Source of the DNA: Treponema brennaborense DSM 12168
GTDB lineage: Bacteria; Spirochaetota; Spirochaetia; Treponematales; Treponemataceae
Direction: 5' to 3'
NCBI RefSeq assembly: GCF_000212415.1
Contig: NC_015500.1
Coordinates: 2,790,001-2,854,000, forward strand
Length of the DNA: 64,000 bases
Shown: positions 52,339-62,797 of the stretch, piece after piece
Numbering within the stretch: the stretch's first letter is position 1
Layout of the letters: each line of letters opens with the position of its first letter
The notes under the pieces: generated by a model
What the model was told of the DNA's origin: nothing
Seen by the model: only the letters and a program-made list of their open reading frames with translations
Database searches by the model: none
Translations under genes and position numbers: made by a program

Positions 52339-52926
52339 TTAAAACGCCGCCCGTCCGCGAAAGCTGCGGGCGAGCGTCAATCGGTCGGCGTATTCAAGAT
52401 CACCGCCGACCGGCAATCCCGACGCAAGGCGCGTTACGGTTACGCCGGTTTTGGCCAGCAGTTTCTGTAAATACAGCGCCGTCGTGTCGCCTTCAACCGT
52501 CGGGTTCGTTGCGATGATAACTTCGGTAACGGAACCGTCGCCGAGGCGTTCCATCAGCTTTCCGATCGAAAGCTGTTCCGGCCCCACGCCGTCGAGCGGC
52601 GCGATCACACCGCCGAGTACGTGAAACAAGCCGCGGAACTCGCGCGACGCTTCTATGGTCTGCACGTCCTGCGGCTGTTCAACCACACACAGCAAATTTC
52701 GCTCCCGCAGCGGATCCGAACAAATCGCACACGGATCTTCTTCCGTATACGAGCCGCACACGGAACACGGTTTTATTTTATCCTGAAGCACCGCTATCTG
52801 CTGGGCAAAACGCAGCATGAATCCGCGGTCCGCTTTGAGCAGATAATTGGATATCCGGGACGCACTTTTTTTTCCGATCCCCGGAAGCCGGGAAAAGGAT
52901 TCCGTCAACTCTTCAAGCGCATTCAT
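52339..52926 (-). CDS. recR: recombination protein RecR
   Basis: RecR acts with RecO/RecF to load RecA at gaps. The 195-residue protein shows the N-terminal HhH (LPGIGKKSASRISNYLL), the C4 zinc finger (CSVCGSYTEEDPCAIC, ~57-72), the Toprim domain (LCVVEQPQDVQTIE) and the FHVLGGVIAPLDGVGPEQL segment. It is last in dnaX-ybaB-recR, 8 bp after ybaB, a gene order conserved in many bacteria. Confidence 0.97.
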   Translation of the reverse strand: MNALEELTESFSRLPGIGKKSASRISNYLLKADRGFMLRFAQQIAVLQDKIKPCSVCGSYTEEDPCAICSDPLRERNLLCVVEQPQDVQTIEASREFRGLFHVLGGVIAPLDGVGPEQLSIGKLMERLGDGSVTEVIIATNPTVEGDTTALYLQKLLAKTGVTVTRLASGLPVGGDLEYADRLTLARSFRGRAAF

Positions 52927-52934
52927 AAAAGCCT

Positions 52935-53252
52935 CTACAGATTCAAGCCGGGAATATTCAATCCGTTCGCCAGAGGGCCGAGTTTGTCTTTGACTGCATC
53001 CTGAACGCGGCTCACCGCGTCCCGGCTCGCCGCCGTAATCAAATCTTGCAGCATCGGAATATCGCGCGGATCGACGGCAATAGGATCAAGTTCCACCCGC
53101 TGCGTCTCGAATTGACCGTTCACCGTTACTTTTACGATTCCGCCGCCCGCCGAGCCGGTTACTTCTATCAGCTTCAATTCTTCCTGAATTTTTGCAAATT
53201 GTTCTTTCATGCTCTGCGCGTTTTTCAGCAGTTCGAACGGATTCATATTCAT
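52935..53252 (-). CDS. ybaB: YbaB/EbfC-family nucleoid-associated protein
   Basis: A 105-residue DNA-binding protein with the YbaB pattern: QSMKEQFAKIQEELKLIEV, then GGGIVKVTVNGQFE and DLITAASRDAVSRVQDAV. Homologues form tweezer-shaped dimers that bind DNA; the spirochete EbfC is a known member. It overlaps dnaX by 4 bp and precedes recR by 8 bp. Confidence 0.95.
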   Translation of the reverse strand: MNMNPFELLKNAQSMKEQFAKIQEELKLIEVTGSAGGGIVKVTVNGQFETQRVELDPIAVDPRDIPMLQDLITAASRDAVSRVQDAVKDKLGPLANGLNIPGLNL

Positions 53253-55267
53253 TTTTTTACTCCTACGATAGATCCTTTAAACATTCTGCACACGGCTTCA
53301 ACCTGTTCGGGAATAACGTTTTCTTCTTCTTTTACTTCAGGTACGTACGCTTCAGGCTCAAACAGAACGGTTCTCTTATAGAAGGCGGAAATGAGTTCGG
53401 CAATCAGCGCCGCGTCTTTGCGCAACTGATTGAACATAAAAGAACCGGCGACGCCCGCGCGTATGACCGATCCGTCCAAAACCCACGGCTGCGTATCCAT
53501 AAGGGCCGAAGCGGTCAGCGCGTTTGAAACGGACAGCTCCCGGATCACCAGTTCCCGCAGTTCACCGAGCGGAATTGCCGGTTCAGCAGGTTCAGCCGCT
53601 TCAGCAGGCACGTTGCCCGGCAGCGGTGAGTTTCCCGGCACGGTTTGCCCGGCTGACGGCGAACCCACCTGCGTCTGATTCTGCATCTGCGCCGGAAATT
53701 CGGGTTCAGGCTGCTGCAAGGCAGCGTCATGCCGATCCTTCATCGATTCCGCCACGTCGGAACGCAGCGGCTGAGTTTCGCGCCGGGGTTCAGGCGGCAC
53801 GGCTCCGCCATCAGCTAAAGGGCGCTGTTCACCTCCGCCCTGTCCGAATACCGAAAAACGCGGAACGTTCGGATTAGGCGCCGCAGCCGCAGCCGTATTC
53901 GGTATGGGCGCGTTCAGCGCGGATACGTTCGGAGCTGCCGAACTTGCCGGCAGACCGCCGAAGTTTGCCGGCTGACCGCCGAAGTTTGCCGAACCGGCCG
54001 CCGAACTTGCCGGCAGACCGCCGAAGTTTGCCGAACCGGCTGCCGCGTTTGCCGGCTGTCCGCCGAAGTTTGCCGAACCAGCCGCCGTGTTTGCCGGCTG
54101 AGTGCCGGCACTTCCCCCGGACGATCCGGTCAGCGCGATGCGCGCCGTCTCGATCGCAGCTTTCACCTCCGCCGAGGAAACGAACGAGGTCAAACCGCAC
54201 AAACGCGTAACGGCGAGTTCCGTCTCGTAACGCGGATTCAGGGAATAACGTATGTCCCGGTATAAATTCAAAAACAGCGAAAGCGCGCGTTCAAGCTGCA
54301 CCTGATTCCACGCCGCCAGCACCGCCTGCGAATAACGTTCCGCAGACTGCCCGAGCAGCGCTTCTTTGGTAATGCCCGTTTTTATGAGCAGCAGACTCCG
54401 CACGTAATCGGCAACGTTTGAAATGAATTGTTCTATTGAAACGCCGCTTTGCAGTATTTCGTCAAGCCGTTCTATCGCCGCCGATGCATCCGCGGCAACG
54501 CAGATTTCACATAATCCGTTGAGCCGGTCGACACCCACCAAGCCGAGCTTTTCCCTGATTTTGTCAAACGTAATATGCCCGTCGGAAAAGGACGACACCT
54601 GATCGAACAGCGTGTACGCGTCGCGGATACTGCCGGTCGACTCGCGTGCAATCCAATACAGCGCCTCGTCGTCCGCCTGCACCTGTATCTCCGCCGCCGC
54701 CTGCGCCAGCAGTTCTTTTATCTGCTCCACGGCCACCAATCGGAAATGAAACTGTTGGCACCGGCTTTTAATCGTCGCGGGCACCTTATGCAATTCCGTC
54801 GTCGCAAAAATGAAAATGACGTACGGCGGCGGCTCTTCTATCGTTTTCAGCAGCGCGTTGAACGCGCTCGTAGAAAGCATATGCACTTCGTCTATGATGT
54901 AAATCTTATACCGGCACGAATTCGGCGGGAACAGCACTTCGTCCTTGATCTGGCGCACGTCGTTTACACTGGTGTTCGACGCACCGTCTATTTCGATAAC
55001 GTCCAGACTCGAACCGCGCGTAATTTCACGGCACGCCGCGCACTCTCCGCACGGAACGGCGGCGGGTCCTTTCTCGCAGTTCAGAGCTTTCGCAAGGATG
55101 CGGGCCGACGATGTTTTTCCGCAGCCGCGCGGACCCGCGAACAGATACGCGTGAGCTATTTTACCCGATTGTATTGCGTTTTTGAGCGTTGCCGCAACGA
55201 ATTCCTGTCCGACCAAATCGTCGAACCGCTGCGGACGGCGCCGGGTTGCAGTTACTTCATATGCCAT
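53249..55267 (-). CDS. dnaX: DNA polymerase III subunit gamma/tau
   Basis: DnaX is the ATPase of the clamp loader and links polymerase to helicase. The 672-residue protein has Walker A (GPRGCGKTSSA), the zinc module (LNCEKGPAAVPCGECAAC), Walker B (IYIIDEVHML) and sensor 1 (IKSRCQQFHFR), then the collar (to ~360). Residues ~385-450 contain an unusual repeated Ala/Asn/Phe/Gly region, then a Pro-rich linker and a C-terminal tau-like domain (~570-672). Only the full-length form is evident; no slippery frameshift site was recognised. It is first in dnaX-ybaB-recR. Confidence 0.96.
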   Translation of the reverse strand: MAYEVTATRRRPQRFDDLVGQEFVAATLKNAIQSGKIAHAYLFAGPRGCGKTSSARILAKALNCEKGPAAVPCGECAACREITRGSSLDVIEIDGASNTSVNDVRQIKDEVLFPPNSCRYKIYIIDEVHMLSTSAFNALLKTIEEPPPYVIFIFATTELHKVPATIKSRCQQFHFRLVAVEQIKELLAQAAAEIQVQADDEALYWIARESTGSIRDAYTLFDQVSSFSDGHITFDKIREKLGLVGVDRLNGLCEICVAADASAAIERLDEILQSGVSIEQFISNVADYVRSLLLIKTGITKEALLGQSAERYSQAVLAAWNQVQLERALSLFLNLYRDIRYSLNPRYETELAVTRLCGLTSFVSSAEVKAAIETARIALTGSSGGSAGTQPANTAAGSANFGGQPANAAAGSANFGGLPASSAAGSANFGGQPANFGGLPASSAAPNVSALNAPIPNTAAAAAPNPNVPRFSVFGQGGGEQRPLADGGAVPPEPRRETQPLRSDVAESMKDRHDAALQQPEPEFPAQMQNQTQVGSPSAGQTVPGNSPLPGNVPAEAAEPAEPAIPLGELRELVIRELSVSNALTASALMDTQPWVLDGSVIRAGVAGSFMFNQLRKDAALIAELISAFYKRTVLFEPEAYVPEVKEEENVIPEQVEAVCRMFKGSIVGVKK
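53935..54096 (-). repeat. in-frame tandem repeats in dnaX
   Basis: About three and a half units of ~45 bp encode GSANFGG, QPANxAA or LPASSAA. The units are similar but not identical, and lie in the flexible region after the clamp-loader core. Confidence 0.82.
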
Positions 55268-55368
55268 ACGTTATAGAATATCCGAAAAGACGCCTTTCCG
55301 CAAGCATACCGAACGGAACGTTCCGAACGAAAAAATATCCTGAAAATCGTTTTTTCTGCCGAAAATCG

Positions 55369-55377
55369 TGCTATAAT
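55369..55377 (+). promoter_or_regulatory. extended -10 promoter of the barrel protein gene
   Basis: TGCTATAAT matches the extended -10 (TGnTATAAT) exactly, with no good -35. The start codon at 55413 is preceded by AGGAG. Confidence 0.6.
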
Positions 55378-55412
55378 GGCAATACGAACGGGCTTTTTCA
55401 ATAGGAGAATAC

Positions 55413-56054
55413 ATGCGTACATTGTTTTTAGCGGGAATGACTTTCTGTATACTGTCCGCCGCAGCCTTTGCGTCCGGCAGAATCGAAGCGACCGGCGGCT
55501 ATCCGGTGCAGTCTTCGTTCGGAGAAGAAAAAGTTACCACCGGCGGATACAACGTTACCGCCAACACCGAACGCTTTTTGGCAGGTCCGTCGGCGGGAAT
55601 CAATTACATCAATATGAACGAAGCCACGGCCGTCGGCTTCGGCTTGTTCCTGAACATGCAGTTTCCGCTCAACGCGGAATCGGAAATAAAATCGAACCGC
55701 GGAAACGTTTCCGAACGGATATCCGCCAAAGACGCGTACGATTCCTATCATTCGTTCGACGCGCTGCTCGGCGCCGTGTTCAACGTCGTATCCGGTTCGG
55801 TAATCGAGATTCCGGTAACGTTCGGCGGACACCTCAGATTCGACCGCTATCAGACGAAAGGTGCCTCATCCTCCCGCTCGGACGTATATCTGGGTTTGGG
55901 CGGCAGCGCCGCGGTAAACCTGTTCTTTGCCCGCCCCGTATATCTTACGGTAAAATGCCAAATCGCCTACGATTTTCTGGTACTTTCCAAAAATGAAACG
56001 GTAAAATCGGCCGTATCCGTCGTTCCGGCAATCGGTCTCGGCTTTAAATTGTAA
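55413..56054 (+). CDS. exported beta-barrel-like protein of unknown function
   Basis: This 213-residue protein has a signal peptide (RTLFLAGMTFCILSAAAFA). The mature part alternates polar and hydrophobic residues (TAVGFGLFLNMQFPL, IEIPVTFGGHLRFDRYQ, VYLGLGGSAAVNLFFARP) and ends in GLGFKL, features of a small outer-membrane beta barrel of ~8-10 strands. Treponemes have many such proteins without close relatives. It stands alone, converging with hrpB (36 bp between stops). Confidence 0.78.
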   Translation: MRTLFLAGMTFCILSAAAFASGRIEATGGYPVQSSFGEEKVTTGGYNVTANTERFLAGPSAGINYINMNEATAVGFGLFLNMQFPLNAESEIKSNRGNVSERISAKDAYDSYHSFDALLGAVFNVVSGSVIEIPVTFGGHLRFDRYQTKGASSSRSDVYLGLGGSAAVNLFFARPVYLTVKCQIAYDFLVLSKNETVKSAVSVVPAIGLGFKL

Positions 56055-56090
56055 TCCGCAGCGTAAACGCCCGCCGGAACGAAAATACCG

Positions 56091-58499
56091 TTATTCAAAG
56101 CGGCGGTAATCCCAGTTATGTTTGGGATACCGCCCTTTCATCTCCTTGCAGACGTCGGGCCAGGTGTTTTCCCAAAACCCGGCAAGATCACGCGTAACCT
56201 GCAGCGGGCGGCGCGCCGGAGAAAGCAGCCTGAGCAGCACCGGTTCGCCCGAAACGAGCGGCGTTTCAAAACAGCCGAACAATTCCTGCACGACCGCTTC
56301 AAGCACCGGCGTAACGGTTCCCGCGATGCGTTCGTACCGCAGCTTCCGTTTTTTCCCGTTCGCGAGCGTCAGCAGAACCGGCACCGCTTTGTCCACCGCC
56401 GCGCCGCCGCAATACCAATACAGTGCGTCGTACAGCAGTTCCGCCGTTACCGTTCCGTCGGGCGGCAGGAACGGAACGAGCCACCGCTCCAAAGAAGCAA
56501 GCAGCGCTTCGTCGGAAAACGCCCCTCGTTCTCCGTCCGCGGCGGGACGATCCGGCGCGCGGGCTTCAAGAAACCGAACGCGCAGCAGAAACGAACGAGC
56601 CGCGTCGTTCCACGGCAGCGTTTCCAATCCGTTTTTGCGCACGGCGCCGCACACGGCGGCAGCGGCGTCCGCAGGTTCGGTTTCGACGCGGCGGCTTGAA
56701 AGTTCCAGTTTGCCGTAGCGGACGTATTCGGTTTTTCTGACTTTGCGGACGGAACCTTTTCCGCGCTCTTCAAATTCGACTTCATACTCGACGCGCGCGC
56801 GGTTCGCGAGCCACGCTTCGGCAAAATCGGCCGGAAGCGGATGCCACGCGTAAATGCGGCCGGTGCGTTCACCCGCGTCGGCGTCGGGCGCTACGATCCA
56901 GGCGGGAAAAACGGCGTGCTGTCTGCATTCGTCGTCGGAAAGCGACGCGACGCGGCCCGACGGAAACCGATACGTTCCGCCGCCGAGTGAAGCGCATAAT
57001 CTGTCGGGAAACCCTGCAAGCAGCGCCGCCTCGATTCCGTAAGCGGGCGCGGCGGGAACCGGATATCCGCACGTTTTGAGCCGCCGTTCCAAATCGAGCG
57101 CAAGCCGTCTTTTTTCGGCAACGGCGCGTTCGTCCAGTCCGGCATACGAAACGGCGGCAGCGATTGCTTCACGGCCTCCGCTCAGCGCCGTGCACGCAAT
57201 CCGCGGATGTACGCCCAATTTTAAAGCCGCCCGCCCTTTAGACGTAATACGGAACGATTCGTCAAGACATTCCATCGTTTGGAGCAGATCGCGGGCGGCG
57301 TTCCAGGCACCGGACGGCGGCGTGTCGAGCCAGGAAAGGGACGCTGCGTCCGTTACGCCCCACTGCGCGCATTCGAGCACGACCGGCATCAAGTCGGTCC
57401 GCAGTATTTCGGGCGGCGTTTCAGTCACGCGCACTTCATGTTCGTTCCATAAACGCACGCACCGTCCCGCGCGAAGCCTTCCGGCGCGTCCGGCGCGCTG
57501 CTCCGCAGAAAACGCGCTTTCGGGTTCGGTCGAAAGCCGTCCCATGCCGGAACGCGGATCGAACCGGCTGATTCTTGACAAACCGCTGTCTACGACGACG
57601 GTAACGTCGGGAACGGTAAGAGAAGTTTCGGCTATTGCAGAAGAAAGAATGACCCGGCGCTTTTCAGGTACCCCCGTACCGGGATCGAGTACCGCCCGCT
57701 GTTCGTCGAACGGAACTGAACTGTGCAGTATGAGAATTTCGGCAAAACGCTCCGCACCGGCGGCGGCAAGTTCCCGCGCACAGCGCCGGATGTCGGCTAT
57801 TCCCGGCAGGAACACCAGCACGGCGCCGTCCGACGGCGTGCCCGCTCCGGATTTCGTATTTTCCGCAGTTCCGCTCAGTTCGTCCATAACGGCTGCGGCG
57901 GCGCTTCGCGCTCCTGCATATTCAATTTTCACCGGAAATCGCCGGCCGGGAACGGACAGAACGGGCGCGGGAAGCGTGGGTTCCAGAAAAAGGGACAGCT
58001 TTTCAACGTTAATCGTCGCCGACATTACCAGCACGAACAAATCGTCGCGCAGCAGCATCGCTTCCTTCAGAAAAGTCAGCGCAAGATCGGCGTGCACACT
58101 CCGTTCGTGGAATTCGTCTATCACGACCACGGAAACACCTTCGAGCGACGGATCGGCTTGCAGCATATTGATCAGGATCGCCTCGGTCAAAACCTCAAAA
58201 CGGGTACGCCCGGAAATTTTGGTTTCAAAACGGAGCCGGTAGCCGGCAGTTTCTCCAGGCTGTTCCCCCAGCAGCGGGGCGACGCGCGACGCGACCGCGC
58301 TGACTGCAAGCCGTCGCGGTTCAAGCAGCACGATTTTTCCCGGAAAATGATCGAGCAGCGCGAACGGCACCGCCGTCGACTTTCCGGCAGCCGTTTCCGC
58401 CGTCAGTATCAGAAAACGGGAAGCGGACGACTCGAGCCGAGCGGCGATGTCGTCCAAAAACGGAAAAATCGGTAAACCGGAAATTTCAGGCGGATACAC
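56091..58499 (-). CDS. hrpB: ATP-dependent helicase HrpB
   Basis: This 802-residue DExH helicase has Walker A (AETAAGKSTAVPF), DEFH box (VVVIDEFHERS), motif III (VMSATIN), motif V (SSAIAETSLTVPDVTVVVDSG) and motif VI (QRAGRAGRLRAG), then the HrpB-specific C-terminal region (~500-800; PVLLRLLSPARRPLQVTRDL near the end). In bacteria the HrpB group is poorly understood, probably acting on RNA. The start follows the stop of the methyl-accepting protein gene by 14 bp, so they may be co-transcribed. Confidence 0.95.
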   Translation of the reverse strand: MYPPEISGLPIFPFLDDIAARLESSASRFLILTAETAAGKSTAVPFALLDHFPGKIVLLEPRRLAVSAVASRVAPLLGEQPGETAGYRLRFETKISGRTRFEVLTEAILINMLQADPSLEGVSVVVIDEFHERSVHADLALTFLKEAMLLRDDLFVLVMSATINVEKLSLFLEPTLPAPVLSVPGRRFPVKIEYAGARSAAAAVMDELSGTAENTKSGAGTPSDGAVLVFLPGIADIRRCARELAAAGAERFAEILILHSSVPFDEQRAVLDPGTGVPEKRRVILSSAIAETSLTVPDVTVVVDSGLSRISRFDPRSGMGRLSTEPESAFSAEQRAGRAGRLRAGRCVRLWNEHEVRVTETPPEILRTDLMPVVLECAQWGVTDAASLSWLDTPPSGAWNAARDLLQTMECLDESFRITSKGRAALKLGVHPRIACTALSGGREAIAAAVSYAGLDERAVAEKRRLALDLERRLKTCGYPVPAAPAYGIEAALLAGFPDRLCASLGGGTYRFPSGRVASLSDDECRQHAVFPAWIVAPDADAGERTGRIYAWHPLPADFAEAWLANRARVEYEVEFEERGKGSVRKVRKTEYVRYGKLELSSRRVETEPADAAAAVCGAVRKNGLETLPWNDAARSFLLRVRFLEARAPDRPAADGERGAFSDEALLASLERWLVPFLPPDGTVTAELLYDALYWYCGGAAVDKAVPVLLTLANGKKRKLRYERIAGTVTPVLEAVVQELFGCFETPLVSGEPVLLRLLSPARRPLQVTRDLAGFWENTWPDVCKEMKGRYPKHNWDYRRFE

Positions 58500-58513
58500 G
58501 GAGCGGCCCGCCG

Positions 58514-60364
58514 TTACAGTTTAAATTTATCGACTTTCTCATTCAGATTATTCACGACACCGGAATTCTGCGCGGCCGAGTCGGTAACGAGACCAAGCGC
58601 CTGCGTAATAAAACCGGTGTCGCTCGCCATCGTTCCCATGGACGTATTGATGATTTCGGTCACTTCGGCAAGTTTTTTCATTTCCACGGACACTTCCCGG
58701 CTGCCCTGCAGCATCAGCGAAGCGCCGTCTTTTACCGACTGCGTAATTTCCTTGATAGTTTTCATCGCGCCGAGTACTTGAGAACTGCCGGTATTCTGTT
58801 CTTTCATCGCACTCATGATGACTTCTTCCTGATTTTTGACCGACTGAGCCAACTCGAAAATCATCAGGAATTGTTTTTGCACGTCCTGTGTATTGGCGGA
58901 TACCGCACCGATCGACGCTCCCAAATCTTTCAGGCGGGAGGTTATCATCAAACTCTGCGCGCTCGAATCTTCGGCCAATTTTCTGATTTCGTCGGCAACG
59001 ACGGCGAATCCCTTTCCGGCTTCCCCCGCGTGCGCCGCTTCGATTGCTGCGTTCATCGCGAGCATATTCGTCTGCTCCGCGATATGCTTGATAATCGAAC
59101 TCGCCTCGATCAGCCCTTCCGATTCTTCGTAAATGCGGCGGGACACGTTTACCGCACCCTCGACCGTTTTCTGGCCCTCAAGAGCCGCCGTATCCAAATC
59201 GTCAACCGACTTCGTATTTTTTGCAAGAATGTCCGTTACGGACCGGATGTTTGCGACCATCTGTTCGATCGCGGCTGAAGCCTGGGCAACGCTCGCAACT
59301 TGCGACTCGATGCTCGTATTCAGCGATTCTATCGTTCCCGAAATCTGATTGATCGTCGCCTGCGTCTGCTCAACGCCCGCGGCCTGATTGATCATCTCGA
59401 CTTTTACCGTCGACACCGAATTCACCACCTGCTGCACCCGACTGTCCGATTCCTTGATATTATCGGAAAGGGTTTCCGCCGCACGCTGCGAAATGTCCAC
59501 GCCCGTTTTGATATCGCGAATCAGTGACTGCGTATTCCGCAGAAAATAATTCAGATTCGTTACCAGAAGACCGAACTCGTCGCGACTGCGGACTTTCATC
59601 ATTTCCATGGAATAATCACCCACGGCAACCCGTTCGGCAATCACGGTGATTTCCTTGAGCCGCCGCGACGTTCCCTGCATTTGCGTGAAAAAATCGAGAA
59701 TCGCCACTACGACTCCGATAAAGCCCAGCGGCAAAGACATCCGAACGGCAAGATACAAAGTAGAAACCGATTCGGCGCGGGGAACGAATAACGGCGCGAT
59801 CGCCACGGAAAGCACGCTGACCGAACTGAAAAACGCCACCAACGACGATCTGATGATCAGCGGCATTGAACAATATTGCTTTTCAAGCGGTAAAAATTGC
59901 AGATAATCTTCAAACAACTGCAAAAACTTGATGTAACAAAAGAGGCTGAACAGGCAAACGCTGCCGAACGACTGCAGAATGATTGCAGTGAACACGGGAA
60001 CCGACACGCCCATAAACAAAAGGCCGGCAGCGGAAAACAGCAAATTGAGCAGAATGGGCAAATACATTGAAAGCTTCGGATACAACTGCGCCGTTTCATT
60101 CGCCTTCTTCAGGGAAGCCGACGAACCGTCGTACTGCCGGATACGCCGAATGCACACACAATACAACACGAGCGGAACGGCAATCGACGTCAGCAGAAAC
60201 GTGATAAAAATCGGAGAGCCGAAAAACTGCCGAACGGCGGCTCCGCTGAGGCTTTTCGTATATAAAATCTGAAAAACGAAAGCTACCAGCGGGGCATAAT
60301 AAATGAACAAATTAAGAACGAATACGCTTCGGGACAACCGGGGCACCGATACTTGTACAGACAT
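58514..60364 (-). CDS. methyl-accepting chemotaxis protein with six-helix membrane domain
   Basis: The 616-residue receptor has about six membrane helices in residues ~10-220 (instead of the usual two around a periplasmic sensor), a HAMP-like segment (~220-275) and a cytoplasmic signalling domain. The tip sequence is [38 protein letters not shown], seen here as [17 protein letters not shown] followed by [16 protein letters not shown], nearly identical to standard receptors. It should couple to CheA/CheW. The stimulus may be sensed in or near the membrane. It lies 14 bp upstream of hrpB. Confidence 0.93.
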   Translation of the reverse strand: MSVQVSVPRLSRSVFVLNLFIYYAPLVAFVFQILYTKSLSGAAVRQFFGSPIFITFLLTSIAVPLVLYCVCIRRIRQYDGSSASLKKANETAQLYPKLSMYLPILLNLLFSAAGLLFMGVSVPVFTAIILQSFGSVCLFSLFCYIKFLQLFEDYLQFLPLEKQYCSMPLIIRSSLVAFFSSVSVLSVAIAPLFVPRAESVSTLYLAVRMSLPLGFIGVVVAILDFFTQMQGTSRRLKEITVIAERVAVGDYSMEMMKVRSRDEFGLLVTNLNYFLRNTQSLIRDIKTGVDISQRAAETLSDNIKESDSRVQQVVNSVSTVKVEMINQAAGVEQTQATINQISGTIESLNTSIESQVASVAQASAAIEQMVANIRSVTDILAKNTKSVDDLDTAALEGQKTVEGAVNVSRRIYEESEGLIEASSIIKHIAEQTNMLAMNAAIEAAHAGEAGKGFAVVADEIRKLAEDSSAQSLMITSRLKDLGASIGAVSANTQDVQKQFLMIFELAQSVKNQEEVIMSAMKEQNTGSSQVLGAMKTIKEITQSVKDGASLMLQGSREVSVEMKKLAEVTEIINTSMGTMASDTGFITQALGLVTDSAAQNSGVVNNLNEKVDKFKL

Positions 60365-60461
60365 GATATTCCTCTACACAAAACTTTATGCTATTAGTAT
60401 AGCAGTTTATCGGGAAAATTCAATGCTGCCGCTAAAAAAAAATGCGACTAAACCGATAATT

Positions 60462-61307
60462 TTATACCGGAATGGAATAATAGACTGAGAAAAAATGAAA
60501 CGCGCTGCCGGCAATCACGAACAGATGCCACACGGAATGCATCCATTTAATTTTTTTCAGCGCGTAAAAAATGCAGCCGACCGTATACGCAACGCCGCCG
60601 GTAATAAGCAGCACGAGGCTCAGCCACGGCAGAGTTTCGGACATAGGTTTGAACGCGACCACAACCAGCCAGCCCATCAGCACGTACGTTACGGCTGACA
60701 ATAAGCGCATTCTGCTGCCGAATATGGCGTAAAACGTCATTCCCGCAACGGCGAGCCCCCAAATAACGGCGAACAGCACCCAGCCCATCGTACCGCGCAG
60801 CACGGTCAGACAGAACGGCGTATACGTTCCGGCAATCAGCAAATAAATGGAAGAATGATCGAAAATGGCGAAAACCTTTTTTGCTCCGTACGGCGTCAGC
60901 GCGTGATACAGCGTGGACATCAAATATAACACGAACAGCGACGCGCCGAAAACGGCAAAACTGGTAATATAAAACCCTTTTCCGTCGTCGGGGGCGTACA
61001 CGACCGCCCTGACAATCAGCAGCACGATTGCTGCGGCCGCGAGGCCCGCGCCGATACCGTGCGTAACGGAATTGAATATTTCTTCACCGATTGAATAGCG
61101 CTTGGGAATGGCAGCTTCCGCCGCTTTCCGCTCCGCACGCAGCGCGGCATTCTGCGCTCGTTTTTCGGCTTGCGCGGGCCGAGCAGCGGCGTATTCGGCG
61201 GCTTTAAGCGCCTTGATTTCACGCGCCGCCCGTTCCCGAATGAGGCTGATTTCCGCTTTCGCAGACTGTTTTACCTCTTTTACCTGATTTGCAATTTTTT
61301 CCGACAT
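60462..61307 (-). CDS. hemolysin III/AdipoR-family membrane protein with N-terminal coiled coil
   Basis: From ATG 61307 (ribosome site AAAGGAG) the protein has 281 residues. Residues ~70-281 are the seven-helix HlyIII/PAQR domain: [18 protein letters not shown], then MSTLYHAL (first zinc His), [18 protein letters not shown] and [17 protein letters not shown] with HxxxH. The N-terminal ~65 residues are a charged Ala/Glu/Lys/Arg coiled coil not usual in the family ([38 protein letters not shown]). The three His/Asp sites suggest zinc-dependent hydrolase activity, as in AdipoR (inference). Confidence 0.93.
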   Translation of the reverse strand: MSEKIANQVKEVKQSAKAEISLIRERAAREIKALKAAEYAAARPAQAEKRAQNAALRAERKAAEAAIPKRYSIGEEIFNSVTHGIGAGLAAAAIVLLIVRAVVYAPDDGKGFYITSFAVFGASLFVLYLMSTLYHALTPYGAKKVFAIFDHSSIYLLIAGTYTPFCLTVLRGTMGWVLFAVIWGLAVAGMTFYAIFGSRMRLLSAVTYVLMGWLVVVAFKPMSETLPWLSLVLLITGGVAYTVGCIFYALKKIKWMHSVWHLFVIAGSAFHFFSVYYSIPV

Positions 61308-61442
61308 GGATGCTCCTTTATAAAATGAGTACAGGCCGCTCCGCGGAAAACCGACTCCGTGTGCTTTGTCTGCACTTATTAGACACGCACAAAGCGCGGG
61401 CGGTTGCACATTCGCAGGAATCACGCTGCAGTTCCGCAGGAA

Positions 61443-62231
61443 TTACAAAGATTTTCTATATATATCGTACAGCAGAATACCCGCGGCAACGGACACGTTC
61501 AAACTGTCGAGCTTACCGCACGTCGGAATGGAAACGATCCGATCGCACTGCTCCGCAAGCAGTCGGGAAATACCGCTGCCTTCGCTTCCCATAATCAGCA
61601 CCGTTCGCGGCGGAAAATCGACGTCGGTCACGGGCGTACCGCCTGAATCCGCGCCGTAAATCCAAAAACCGGCGGCTTTGAGCTGTCCTACGGCCCGAAC
61701 CAAATTCGATGCGATCGAAATCGGAACCCAAGCGCTCGCACCCGCACTCGCCCGGCTGATAACTTCGCTGCCGTCGACGTTTTTAACGCCGCGGCGTTCA
61801 GGCAGAACCGCGAGCGACACGCCCAGCTGATCACAGCTGCGCAGAATAGCTCCGATGTTATGCGGATCCGTCACGGAATCAAGGACGACGACCGTCTGCC
61901 GTTCAGCCGCACCCGGTGCGGAAACGGACGCGACGTATCCGTCGAAATCGATTCTGTTCAGAGTCTCTTCCGCCGCGCCGCTGACGCGCAAAACGACGCC
62001 GCGGTGCTCCCGCGCGGTAACGCTCAGAGAAGCCGTCAGTTTGTCCAGTTCGCCGCTTTCCGTTTTTTTACAGGGGATGCCGGCTTTTTCTGCGGCGGCC
62101 AGTATCTTTTTGACGCGGGGTCCGGGCGCAGCGTAGAACAACTGCAGCGCGGCGGGCTGTTTTTCCTGCACCGCGGCGCGCCGAACGTATTCTTCAACGG
62201 CGTGAAACCCCGTTACGATTTTATCTGCCAC
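61443..62231 (-). CDS. rlmB: 23S rRNA (guanosine-2251-2'-O)-methyltransferase, TrmH/RlmB-like
   Basis: This 262-residue SPOUT methyltransferase has an N-terminal substrate-binding domain ([13 protein letters not shown]) and the three SpoU motifs: motif 1 [19 protein letters not shown], motif 2 [12 protein letters not shown] and motif 3 [16 protein letters not shown]. RlmB is the most likely member by size and N-terminus, though other TrmH-family 2'-O-methyltransferases are possible. Its start overlaps the YchJ-like gene stop by 11 bp. Confidence 0.9.
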   Translation of the reverse strand: MADKIVTGFHAVEEYVRRAAVQEKQPAALQLFYAAPGPRVKKILAAAEKAGIPCKKTESGELDKLTASLSVTAREHRGVVLRVSGAAEETLNRIDFDGYVASVSAPGAAERQTVVVLDSVTDPHNIGAILRSCDQLGVSLAVLPERRGVKNVDGSEVISRASAGASAWVPISIASNLVRAVGQLKAAGFWIYGADSGGTPVTDVDFPPRTVLIMGSEGSGISRLLAEQCDRIVSIPTCGKLDSLNVSVAAGILLYDIYRKSL

Positions 62232-62721
62232 AACACGCCTTGTATTTTTTACCGGAACCGCACGGACACGGCTCGTTGCGGCCGACTTTGCGGCCGTCGC
62301 GCACGACGGTCGTCGTTTTCAGATTGCCGCTTGAATACAGCCACTTACCGTCGATTTTCTTGAAGACGCCGGTCTCGTGATGTACGTCGCGGAGCCCTTT
62401 ACGGGTGTAGACGGCCTCGAATTCGACGACGCCTTCCGTGTCGGCGGCCGTGCCTTTTTCCGTCCGCAGGATTTTAAGCCCGTGCCATGTCGAGTCTTCG
62501 CTCCAGGTGCGGGTTGCGTCGCGGTCGATTTCGTTGACGTCCTCGCCGTGCTCGCAGCTGTTGATGATAAAATCGATTTCATGTTTTTCATACGCGGAAT
62601 AACGGGCGCGCATCAGTTCTTCGGCCGTCGCCGCAAGACGCGTTCCTTTTATGACCGGCTCGCAGCATTCACCGTACGTTTTGCCCGAACCGCAGGGGCA
62701 TACTCTATCAGATGTTTTCAT
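62221..62721 (-). CDS. YchJ-family SEC-C motif protein
   Basis: From ATG 62721 this 166-residue protein starts with a SEC-C zinc motif ([15 protein letters not shown]) and ends with a second ([15 protein letters not shown]), around a YchJ/NTF2-like central domain ([19 protein letters not shown], then [15 protein letters not shown]). This is the UPF0225 (YchJ) layout. Function is unknown; zinc binding and protein contact are likely. It precedes rlmB with an 11-bp overlap. Confidence 0.92.
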   Translation of the reverse strand: MKTSDRVCPCGSGKTYGECCEPVIKGTRLAATAEELMRARYSAYEKHEIDFIINSCEHGEDVNEIDRDATRTWSEDSTWHGLKILRTEKGTAADTEGVVEFEAVYTRKGLRDVHHETGVFKKIDGKWLYSSGNLKTTTVVRDGRKVGRNEPCPCGSGKKYKACCGR

Positions 62722-62797
62722 ACGGAAAGTATACCAAATTCCACCCAAACAGTACAGCGGAAAAAGAGCGCAGTCATTTGCGGCCGCCCGGCAGCCG

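Noticed and set aside
53935-54096. dnaX repeat region as a CRISPR-like array
   Set aside because: Units are contiguous, in frame and coding, without unique spacers.
57076-58242. 388-codon plus-strand frame opposite hrpB
   Set aside because: Ser/Arg/Thr-rich shadow of the HrpB gene, with no start signal or family.
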